Shown in pieces: positions 1 to 6,945 of a stretch of DNA of 22,319 nt. Numbering within the stretch: position 1 is the stretch's first letter; each line of letters begins with the position of its first letter. Source of the stretch: DASYQV01 sp036005125 (lineage in GTDB: Bacteria > Acidobacteriota > Vicinamibacteria > Vicinamibacterales > UBA2999); assembly GCA_036005125.1 (NCBI GenBank), contig DASYQV010000370.1, forward strand, positions 1 through 22,319, given 5' to 3'. Below the pieces are notes generated by a model. The model made no database searches. It saw only the letters and a list, made by a program, of their open reading frames with translations, and was not told the origin of the DNA. The position numbers and the translations under genes were made by a program.

Positions 1-2
1 AC

Positions 3-1238
3 GAGGAACGACAGGTCCTTCTCAGGAGTCTCGAACCGCAGCGACAGGTCGGGCTGCCGGAACTGCTCCGCGCCGTTGTCTTCGAACATCTGCGGCAGCG
101 TGAAGCGAGCGTTCGCCCCCTGCTCGACGATGGCCTTGTGAATGCGGCCGGTGATGATGTTCAAGACCTCGCCCGCCGCGGAGAGGCCGTCGTCGTTGGT
201 CACGTCACTCTCAGGCACATCGAGGAGCCGGGCCGCCAGCCGCCGCGCGTGTTCCGCGGAGCAACGCAGCTCGACGTCGAGCGCCGAGTTTTCGCTGTAC
301 AGGTTTACCGTCACGACCGCCACGACCTCGCCCGGCGACGGCGGCTCGGCGCGTTCGGCCACGACGCTCACGTCGGTGCGCGCCATCATCCCCAGCACCT
401 GCTCGGCGGCCGAGACGAGATTCGGCTGCACCAGCGGAAACGCGCCGAGGATGGCCCTGAGCGGTGATGCGCGGACGAACAGCTCCTCGAACTGTGTTTC
501 GAAGCTCTCCGACACGAACGTTCGCGTCATGACCGCATCGAACATCAGGACGTGCGACACGGGCAGTGCCTCGCCCTTCGGCAGGACGGCGACGATGCGC
601 GTCTCCTCACAGTGCGGGATCGCGCGCACCTTGCGTGCGAGCAGGTCCGGAGCGAGCAGGCCGATGTTGCGGCCGAGCAGCACCGCGCCGGGCGCCGACG
701 CGAGGCAGATCTGAAGCGCGTCGAGGCCCGACTCCGCCTCGATCACCGGGCACCGCGCGCTCAGCAGGTTGCCGACGAAGTGACGAAACTCGGGATCGCC
801 GTCCACGATGACCAGCGGCCGCGACCCGTCGAGCGGCCCCGCAATGGCGCGTGGTGCGGCCGCGCGCCGCGCGCCGACCGACTCGATCATGCTCGTGATC
901 CGCGCGGCCACCTTCTCGGCCTTGAGCGGCTTGGTCAGGAAGTCGTCCACGCCCAGCCTGATGAGCTCCGCCACCGTGAGCTGATCGGTGACCGCGCTGA
1001 TGACGACGACGGGGAGGTTCGCGTGCTGTGGCGAGGAACGTATCGCCTGAAGGACCTCGACCCCGGAGAGTACCGGCATGTGAATGTCGAGCATCACGAA
1101 GGCCACCGGCGTCCGGCAAAGAATGTCGAGCGCCGCCATGCCGTCGGCCGCTTCCACCACCGAACAATCAAAGCGCAACAGAACACGCTTGAGCGCAAAG
1201 CGGGTGGCGCTGTCGTCGTCGCAGATCAGGACCTTCAT
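3..1238 (-). CDS. Response regulator: receiver, degenerate receiver, CheX-type phosphatase domain (C-terminus outside window)
   Basis: Reading leftwards from an ATG at 1236-1238, the frame stays open to the window edge: 412 residues, no stop, so the C-terminus is missing. Residues 1-120 form a full receiver with the acidic pocket (CDDD at 6-9), phospho-acceptor Asp51 in VMLDIHMP and Lys103 in TKP. Residues 140-255 look like a second receiver that has lost its chemistry: the acceptor position reads LLGRN (no Asp) and the KP lysine is replaced (MTRTF). Residues 265-385 resemble the CheX/CheC family of CheY-phosphate phosphatases, with the ExxNxxxG helix motif intact (Glu357, Asn360, Gly364). 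A likely role is a cytoplasmic phosphatase for phosphorylated receivers, itself controlled by phosphorylation of Asp51. AGGGA lies about 11 nt upstream of the ATG. It is divergent from the 1491 gene. The receiver assignment is firm; the CheX assignment rests on motif and predicted fold. Confidence 0.86.
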   Translation of the reverse strand, partial: MKVLICDDDSATRFALKRVLLRFDCSVVEAADGMAALDILCRTPVAFVMLDIHMPVLSGVEVLQAIRSSPQHANLPVVVISAVTDQLTVAELIRLGVDDFLTKPLKAEKVAARITSMIESVGARRAAAPRAIAGPLDGSRPLVIVDGDPEFRHFVGNLLSARCPVIEAESGLDALQICLASAPGAVLLGRNIGLLAPDLLARKVRAIPHCEETRIVAVLPKGEALPVSHVLMFDAVMTRTFVSESFETQFEELFVRASPLRAILGAFPLVQPNLVSAAEQVLGMMARTDVSVVAERAEPPSPGEVVAVVTVNLYSENSALDVELRCSAEHARRLAARLLDVPESDVTNDDGLSAAGEVLNIITGRIHKAIVEQGANARFTLPQMFEDNGAEQFRQPDLSLRFETPEKDLSFL

Positions 1239-1303
1239 GGGCGGCGGCTTCCCTACGGACCTAAATCGACCCACACCGAGACCTGCTTGAATCGGCGACT
1301 ATC

Positions 1304-1475
1304 CTAGGCATCAGGAATCAGGAATCAGGAATCAGGGCTGTCTCAGCTCTCAGGCATCAGGGCTCAGGCATCAGGGCTCAGGTATCAGATCTGTGGAGGA
1401 CCGCCCTGATGCCTGAGATCTGCCGCCTGATCCCGAGACAGCCCTGACTCCTGATTCCTGATTCCTGATTCCTAC
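1304..1475. repeat. Palindromic heptad-repeat island 1 (CAGGNNT family)
   Basis: Left arm 1306-1344 consists of CAGGCAT, CAGGAAT and CAGGGCT units at 7-base spacing, ending in GCTGTCTC. Right arm 1435-1473 is its reverse complement apart from about two mismatches. The loop (about 1345-1434) carries further CAGGGCT/CAGGCAT units and partial inverse copies. The island fills most of the divergent intergenic region between the receiver-CheX gene and the ChpT-like gene. It could fold into a very long hairpin in RNA or a cruciform in DNA. No open frame of interest lies in it. Confidence 0.9.
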
Positions 1476-1490
1476 AGGGTCGCCCCCTCG

Positions 1491-2216
1491 ATGCCGATTG
1501 ACTTCCAGACACCGGCCTGCGCGCCGGGGCAACGTATGGATCCGTTTATCGACGCTCAGGCATTCCGGCACCTTCTGCACGACGTCTCGAGCCGCGTCTC
1601 GGGCCTCGGCCTCATGCTCGATCTGCTCGAGCCCGACGCCGCGACCCCGGACACCCGCGAGACGCTCGAAGAGGCCCGTCACGCCGCCGATAACCTCCGG
1701 CACGTGGTGACCGATCTCGGCGAGCTGTCTCGATTCCTGGCGCGCCGCCCCGTGGCCGCGCGGGAGAGCGTGCCGGCGCGGGCGCTCCTCGACGAAGCCG
1801 CCGACGCAGCCCGCGGGCACATCTCCGGACCGATTACGGTGGAATGCCCGGAGAGTCTCGGCGCTGTCTGGATCGATCCGGAGCTGATGACGTATCTCAT
1901 CGGCCTTCTCATACGGGCGCACGGCCGCGACGGACGGCCCGTCCGCCTGACAGCCTCGGCCGGGTCGGGCGACGGTCTGACGGTGCGCATCGTCGTCGAG
2001 GGGCCGGGCGACAGCCTGTCGTACGTGCTCGAGTACATCAGCGCCTCGGCGCTTGCGGCGCATGGCGGTGATTTCGAACAGATCGCAGCGGGGCTCGAAC
2101 GGGGGGTGACGCTCACGCTGCCGGTCGCGCCCGCGGAATCGCGCGTCGCGGTGCCCGGCCGGGGCAATACCCGGCTGGTGTGGCTGACCACCGGCATGTC
2201 ATCAATCCAATCCTAG
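1491..2216 (+). CDS. ChpT-like phosphotransferase / degenerate histidine-kinase-like protein
   Basis: 241 residues from ATG 1491; an alternative ATG at 1536 (Met16) would give 226 residues and still include the whole first helix. Residues 22-80 resemble a DHp helical hairpin: FRHLLHDVSSRVSG carries His30-Asp31 as the likely phosphorylated His-Asp pair, followed by a long amphipathic Leu/Ala helix. Residues 100-215 have the length and strand pattern of a HATPase domain, but the nucleotide-binding boxes are decayed: the N-box is replaced by IGLLIRAHGRD and the DxGxG box by VEGPGD. A His-Asp helix plus an ATPase fold without ATP motifs is the hallmark of ChpT-type dimeric phosphotransferases, which shuttle phosphate between CckA-type hybrid kinases and response regulators. 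Its position directly upstream of four CckA-like kinases fits. It is flanked on both sides by heptad palindromes; the downstream one begins in its TAG stop. It could instead be an inactive kinase remnant. Confidence 0.7.
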   Translation: MPIDFQTPACAPGQRMDPFIDAQAFRHLLHDVSSRVSGLGLMLDLLEPDAATPDTRETLEEARHAADNLRHVVTDLGELSRFLARRPVAARESVPARALLDEAADAARGHISGPITVECPESLGAVWIDPELMTYLIGLLIRAHGRDGRPVRLTASAGSGDGLTVRIVVEGPGDSLSYVLEYISASALAAHGGDFEQIAAGLERGVTLTLPVAPAESRVAVPGRGNTRLVWLTTGMSSIQS

Positions 2217-2318
2217 GCCTCAGGGGTTCAGGCCTCAGGGATCAGGGCTGTCCAAGGCCTCGGCCTGCCTGATGCCTGAGACAGCCCTGATGCCTGAGGC
2301 CTGATCCCTGATGCCTCA
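2213..2318. repeat. Palindromic heptad-repeat island 2 (CAGGNNT family)
   Basis: The left arm starts at CCTAGGCCTCAGG, whose TAG (2214-2216) is the stop codon of the ChpT-like gene, and continues with CAGGGAT and CAGGGCT units to GCTGTCC. The right arm, about 2279-2316, starts at GACAGCCCTGA and is an imperfect reverse complement. Both arms end in the same GGGCTGTC / GACAGCCC core as islands 1 and 3, so these are copies of one element. The following kinase gene starts within 50 bases, so transcripts of that gene probably carry part of the structure. Confidence 0.88.
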
Positions 2319-2360
2319 AGTTCCCGCCCCTTTTTGACGATTAAGGGTCGGACCTCTTCT

Positions 2361-4328
2361 ATGCGCTCGACCTTTGTCTCGCTTCGCGTACAAGCGGTGC
2401 TGCCTGTCCTGCTCGCGACCCTGCCGGCCCTGGCGGTGACCGCGAGCGCGTCGTCGCTGCCGATGGCCGCGCGTCTGGCCGTCGTATGTGCCTTCGGGGG
2501 CACTGCCGTGCTCGTGGCGGCGCGGACGATGGAGCGCCGGGTCAGGAGGCCGTTGGGCCGTATCGGCGAGACGATGACCGAGCTCCTTGCGGGCGAGCTC
2601 ACGGCACGGACCGGGATCGAAGGAGTCGGCGGGGAAGCGGGCAGGATCGCGGAGACACTGGACGCCCTGGCCGTCGCCGTCGAGCGGCAACAGCGAGCCC
2701 TCAACGACGCGGGCGCGGAGCTGCGCGCATTTCTGAGCCAGCCGCTCGAGAAGATGGTGCAGCAGACGCTCCGCGACACCGAGGCCCGGTTCCGCGCCAT
2801 GTTCGACAGCTCGCCGATTGGCATCGCGCTGCTGGACGATTCGGGCCGCGCGCTCGAGAGCAACGTGCGTCTCTGCGAGCTCCTGGGCCTGACACCCGTA
2901 GAGCTGCAGCGCCGCGCGTTCACCGATTCGTCAGAGCCGGCCGATGGCGCCAGCGAATGGGAGCTCTTCACGAGCATGCTCGCGGGCGAACGGGACAACT
3001 ATGCCCTCGACATTGAGTGCCGCAAAGCCGATGGCCAGCCGTTCTCGGCCAGGGTGACCGCGGCGCGGGTCCGCGAGGGCGACGCCGACCCGTACGTCAT
3101 CCGCATGGTCGAGGACGTCACATCCCGCCTGGCGCTCGAAGCCCAGTTGCGCCAGTCGCAGAAGATGGAAGCGATCGGCCAGCTGGCCGGCGGCATCGCG
3201 CACGACTTCAACAACCTGCTGATGGTCGTTCTCGGTCACTCCGATCGCCTCTGCGAGACGCTGCCGGAGCAGGCAGGCCCCGTGGCCGGTCGCAGCCCGC
3301 GTTCGGAGGCCGAGGCCATACGCGATGCGGCGGCGCGGGCCGCCAGCCTCACGCAGCAGTTGCTCGCGTTCAGTCGCCGGCAGCAGCTCGAGCTTCGTCC
3401 GCTCGACCTGAACGCCGTCGTTGAAAACATCACCACTCTGTTGCGTCGCGTGATCGGCGAGACGATCGTTCTCCGCACGACCACGGCAGCCGACCTCGGC
3501 ACCGTGTGCGCCGACGCGACACAGATCGAGCAGGTGCTGATGAACCTGGCGGTCAACGCGCGCGACGCCATGCCCGAGGGCGGATCGCTGCTCGTCGAGA
3601 CCGCCAATGCCTCGCTCGATGACGGCTACGCGGCATGCCATGTGGGCATCGCGCCCGGCGAGTACGTGATGCTCGCGGTCACCGATACGGGCATGGGCAT
3701 GGACGCAGAGACGCGCGCCCGCGCGTTCGAGCCGTTCTTCACCACCAAGCCCCAGGGCCACGGCACCGGACTGGGACTCTCCACCGTGTTCGGCATCGTC
3801 AAGCAGTGCGGCGGCACGGTGTGGCTCTACAGCGAGCCGGGGCGCGGGACGACGTTCAAGATCTACCTGCCGCGCACGACGGATCGCGTCCAGTCGCAGC
3901 CGGCCGTGATGACGGATCCGATCGCGCGCGGTACGGAAACCATTCTGCTCGTCGAGGACGAGCGCGGCGTGCGAAGCCTCCTGAGCTCCATGCTCGAGGC
4001 CGAAGGCTACACGGTGGTCGAGGCGTCGAGCGGCGAGGAGGCGATTGTGATCTCGAGCTCGTACGAGGGAACGATTCACGCCATGGTGAGCGACGTCATC
4101 ATGCCGGGTCTCACGGGCCCCGAGCTGCAGAAGCGGCTGGCGTCGACGCGTCCAGGCATGAAGGTGCTCTTCATGTCCGGCTATACCGACAACGCGGTCC
4201 ATGCGCGTCTGCTCGACCCGAACAGCACGTTCCTCGGCAAGCCCTTCACGCGCATCGATCTCGCGCGGAAGCTGCGCCTGCTGCTGTCGGCAGCACTGGA
4301 GGCAGCACCAGCCGAGGTCGCGTCGTGA
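2361..4328 (+). CDS. Hybrid histidine kinase 1 (2 TM, HAMP, PAS, HisKA, HATPase, receiver), no periplasmic domain
   Basis: 655 residues from ATG 2361; a TTG at 2334 would add nine residues, but ATG with AAGGG at 2343-2347 is preferred. Two hydrophobic segments (about 8-30 and 38-54) are joined by a very short loop, so there is essentially no periplasmic sensor. A HAMP-like linker (55-108), one PAS domain (138-258), HisKA with His281 in GGIAHDFNNLL, HATPase boxes (MNLAVNARDAM at 394-404, DTGMGM, GTGLGLS) and a C-terminal receiver (acidic VEDE at 531-534, Asp578 in SDVIMPG, Lys627 in GKP) follow. This PAS-kinase-receiver order with the HDFNN signature is that of CckA-like hybrid kinases. The protein should autophosphorylate His281, pass phosphate to Asp578 and need an external phosphotransfer protein. 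Its stop overlaps the GTG start of the next kinase, so the two are translationally coupled. Confidence 0.93.
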   Translation: MRSTFVSLRVQAVLPVLLATLPALAVTASASSLPMAARLAVVCAFGGTAVLVAARTMERRVRRPLGRIGETMTELLAGELTARTGIEGVGGEAGRIAETLDALAVAVERQQRALNDAGAELRAFLSQPLEKMVQQTLRDTEARFRAMFDSSPIGIALLDDSGRALESNVRLCELLGLTPVELQRRAFTDSSEPADGASEWELFTSMLAGERDNYALDIECRKADGQPFSARVTAARVREGDADPYVIRMVEDVTSRLALEAQLRQSQKMEAIGQLAGGIAHDFNNLLMVVLGHSDRLCETLPEQAGPVAGRSPRSEAEAIRDAAARAASLTQQLLAFSRRQQLELRPLDLNAVVENITTLLRRVIGETIVLRTTTAADLGTVCADATQIEQVLMNLAVNARDAMPEGGSLLVETANASLDDGYAACHVGIAPGEYVMLAVTDTGMGMDAETRARAFEPFFTTKPQGHGTGLGLSTVFGIVKQCGGTVWLYSEPGRGTTFKIYLPRTTDRVQSQPAVMTDPIARGTETILLVEDERGVRSLLSSMLEAEGYTVVEASSGEEAIVISSSYEGTIHAMVSDVIMPGLTGPELQKRLASTRPGMKVLFMSGYTDNAVHARLLDPNSTFLGKPFTRIDLARKLRLLLSAALEAAPAEVAS

Positions 4329-6943
4329 GCCTGCATCGCTTCCGGATTACCCTCGCAAACCTGCGTACGCAGGTGATCGTCGCCGTCATGCTCGGCATCC
4401 TGCCCGCCATGGGCCTGGCCGTGTTCGCCAGCGTCCAGCAGCGCGAGGTCTCTCTGGAAGAAGTGCGTGCCGCGCTCGCGCGTCTCGCGCGCGTGGCGGC
4501 GGCGCAGCACGACAGCCACGCGGCGATGGCGCAGCGGCTGCTTGCCACCATCGCCACCGCCGACGAGGTGCGATCGCTCGACCCGCAGGCCTGCGACGGC
4601 TATCTCGGCCGGATCGCCGAGCAGGGCTCCGCGCGCGTGGGCATCTTCACGCCCGAGGGAACGCTCGTCTGCGGACGCTCGACAGGGTCGCTGGGCCCGG
4701 CGCTTGCGGCCGAGCCATGGTTCCAGCGTGCGCTGCACGACGGACATTCCGTCACGATCGGCCACGTGATCGATCGGGCCACCGGCCAACCGAGCAGCGG
4801 GTTCGTGACGCCGGTCGTCGGGCGGAACGGCGAGGTGGTCGGCGTCGCCGCCCTGATCGTCGAGTCCGGCTGGTGGGGACAGCTCGATCAAACCGCGGCG
4901 CTCGGGAACGACATCACGCTCGACATCGTCGGCGGCGAGGGCGCCGTGCTGTTCCACTGGCACGCCGCGCGCGGGCCTGTTTCGCTGACGCCGCAGCCCT
5001 ATCGCGCGCTTCGGCAGCGCCTTGCCGATGGGGTGGCCACGCTGGAGGCGGCGGGACGAGGCGGAGAGCCCACGCTCTTCGCGGCGGCGCCGCTCGCGTA
5101 CGGACCAGAGGCCTCGGCCTCGGTCGTCGTCGGACTGCCGGTGGCGGTGGCGTTCGGACCGGCGAACCGCCTGCTCAGTCTGCAGCTGGCGGGGCTGACA
5201 ATCATCGGGATCGTGTCGCTGGTCGTCGCGCACGCGCTGCTCGCGCGGTTCACCCTGCGGCCCGTGCGCCGGTTGATCGATGCCACCGCCCGGCTCGCGG
5301 CCGGCGAGCTCTCGGTGCGCACCGGCGCCCGCGGAGCGGCCGGTGAGATCGCGCAGCTCTCGTTTGCCTTCGATCTGATGGCCGCGTCGCTCGAAAGCCA
5401 GCAGCAGCAGCTCCGGGAGAGCGAGGCACGATTCCGCGCCACCTTCGAGGCCGCGCCGATCGGCATGGCCCTCGTCGACGCGGATGGCCATCCCGTCGAG
5501 AGCAATGCCAGGCTCCGTCAGATGCTCGGCTACAAGGCCGACGAGCTGCGTGCGCTGACGTTTGCGGCGTTCACACACAACGAGGACGTCGATTCCGATC
5601 TTGCGTTGTGCCGCGAGATGGTCGACGGACGGTGTGAATCCTACGAGGTGGAAAAGCGCTATCGACGGAAGGATGGGACCGAGTTCGCGGCGCGGCTCAC
5701 GGCCGCGCTCGTGCGCACCGAGGCGGGCGTCGCGGCGTACGGCGTCCGCATGGTCGAAGACATCACCGGCCGCAAGGCGCTCGAGGCGCAGCTCCGTCAG
5801 TCGCAGAAGATGGAAGCGGTCGGTCAGCTCGCCGGCGGCGTGGCCCACGATTTCAACAACCTGTTGATGATCATCCTCGGTCATGCCGAAGAGCTGCGCG
5901 AGTCGCTGCCCGATGCGCAGTGGCGCGCGAACGCCTCGGCCATCCAGACCGCGGCGGAAAAAGCCGCGTCGCTGACCCGCCAGCTCCTGGCATTCAGCCG
6001 GAAGCAGCAGCTCCGCCTGCGCCCGGTCAATCTGAACGCCACCGTCGAGACCGTCGAGGCGTTGTTGCGCCGCGTGATCGGGGAGGACGTCGCGTTCTTC
6101 ACGGCGATGTCATCGGACCTTGGACTCGTACGGGCGGACGCGTCGCAGCTCGAGCAGGTGATCATCAATCTCGCCGTCAACGCGCGCGACGCGATGCCCG
6201 ACGGCGGCGCCCTGACGATCGAGACGGCCAACGTCACGCTCGACGAAGGCTATGCCGCCCGGCACGTCGCCATGAAACCGGGCGAGTACGTGATGGTGGC
6301 GGTGAGCGACACCGGCTGCGGGATGGACGCCGCAACCCGTGCGCGCATCTTCGAACCGTTCTTCACGACCAAGGAGCAGGGACGCGGCACGGGCCTGGGC
6401 CTCTCGACCGTCTACGGCATCGTGAAGCAGTGCGGCGGCAACATCTGGGTCTACAGCGAAAAAGATCGCGGCACGACGTTCAAGATCTACCTGCCGCGCT
6501 ACGAGGGTGAGGAAGTGCCCCTCGTCAGCGTGCCGGTGGAGCCGATCCTCACGACGGGTACCGAGACCATTCTCATCGTAGAAGACGAAGACGGCGTACG
6601 TCGTTTGCTCACGGATACCCTCGAACGCAGCGGGTATCACGTTCTGGCGGCCGAGAACGGTCCGCTTGCCATCGATCTGTCCAGATCTCACCGCGGACCG
6701 ATTCACGCGATGATCTCCGATGTCATCATGCCCGGCCTCAACGGGCCGGACGTCTACGAGCAGATCTCGCAGACGCGTCCCGACATGAAGGTGTTGTTCA
6801 TGTCGGGCTACACGGACCATGCGGCGCTCCATGCGCACCTGATCGAAGCGGGGAGCTCGTTCCTCGGCAAACCTTTCACGCGGCACGACCTGAGCTGTAA
6901 GCTCCGGGCGGTGCTCGACGACGCCGTGCCGACCGCGGTGTAG
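4325..6943 (+). CDS. Hybrid histidine kinase 2 (CACHE-like sensor, HAMP, PAS, HisKA, HATPase, receiver)
   Basis: GTG at 4325 overlaps the preceding stop (GTGA), giving 872 residues; the frame is open far upstream, but there it lies antiphase inside kinase 1. The N-terminal TM helix (about 13-36) belongs to a segment shared with the neighbouring kinases (ANLRTQV...LPA). Residues 38-283 form a large extracytoplasmic region resembling a double CACHE domain, with WFQRAL and a strand reading FVTPVVGRNGEVVGV. TM2 is about 285-308, HAMP 309-362, PAS 364-484, HisKA His508 in GGVAHDFNNLL, HATPase boxes at 614-625 (INLAVNARDAM), 661-668 (SDTGCGMD) and 688-694, and receiver 749-866 with Asp799 and Lys849. 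It is probably a membrane sensor of a small extracellular ligand feeding a phosphorelay. The kinase core is close to those of kinases 1, 3 and 4. The next gene starts 2 nt after the stop. Confidence 0.94.
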   Translation: MSLHRFRITLANLRTQVIVAVMLGILPAMGLAVFASVQQREVSLEEVRAALARLARVAAAQHDSHAAMAQRLLATIATADEVRSLDPQACDGYLGRIAEQGSARVGIFTPEGTLVCGRSTGSLGPALAAEPWFQRALHDGHSVTIGHVIDRATGQPSSGFVTPVVGRNGEVVGVAALIVESGWWGQLDQTAALGNDITLDIVGGEGAVLFHWHAARGPVSLTPQPYRALRQRLADGVATLEAAGRGGEPTLFAAAPLAYGPEASASVVVGLPVAVAFGPANRLLSLQLAGLTIIGIVSLVVAHALLARFTLRPVRRLIDATARLAAGELSVRTGARGAAGEIAQLSFAFDLMAASLESQQQQLRESEARFRATFEAAPIGMALVDADGHPVESNARLRQMLGYKADELRALTFAAFTHNEDVDSDLALCREMVDGRCESYEVEKRYRRKDGTEFAARLTAALVRTEAGVAAYGVRMVEDITGRKALEAQLRQSQKMEAVGQLAGGVAHDFNNLLMIILGHAEELRESLPDAQWRANASAIQTAAEKAASLTRQLLAFSRKQQLRLRPVNLNATVETVEALLRRVIGEDVAFFTAMSSDLGLVRADASQLEQVIINLAVNARDAMPDGGALTIETANVTLDEGYAARHVAMKPGEYVMVAVSDTGCGMDAATRARIFEPFFTTKEQGRGTGLGLSTVYGIVKQCGGNIWVYSEKDRGTTFKIYLPRYEGEEVPLVSVPVEPILTTGTETILIVEDEDGVRRLLTDTLERSGYHVLAAENGPLAIDLSRSHRGPIHAMISDVIMPGLNGPDVYEQISQTRPDMKVLFMSGYTDHAALHAHLIEAGSSFLGKPFTRHDLSCKLRAVLDDAVPTAV

Positions 6944-6945
6944 AC

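Noticed and set aside
607..1167. 186-codon minus-strand frame inside the receiver-CheX gene
   Set aside because: A neighbouring frame from ATG 1238 gives a perfect receiver and CheX motif, so this one is a shadow.
1304..2318. ChpT-like gene as cargo of a composite transposon bounded by islands 1 and 2
   Set aside because: The islands are palindromes of a short unit without transposase ends or target duplications that I can see. The same element occurs elsewhere in the window, so flanking may be coincidence.
2241..2320. Riboswitch or structured leader before kinase 1
   Set aside because: The structure is fully explained by the repeat palindrome; no known riboswitch core is visible.
3635..4324. 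Upstream extension of kinase 2 in the same frame
   Set aside because: This part is out of phase within the HATPase and receiver of kinase 1 and is Arg/His-rich. The family N-terminus (ANLRTQV...) appears only after GTG 4325.
4181..5884. 567-codon minus-strand frame across kinases 1 and 2
   Set aside because: Same reasoning: antisense of clear kinase sequence, no recognisable domain, no ribosome site.
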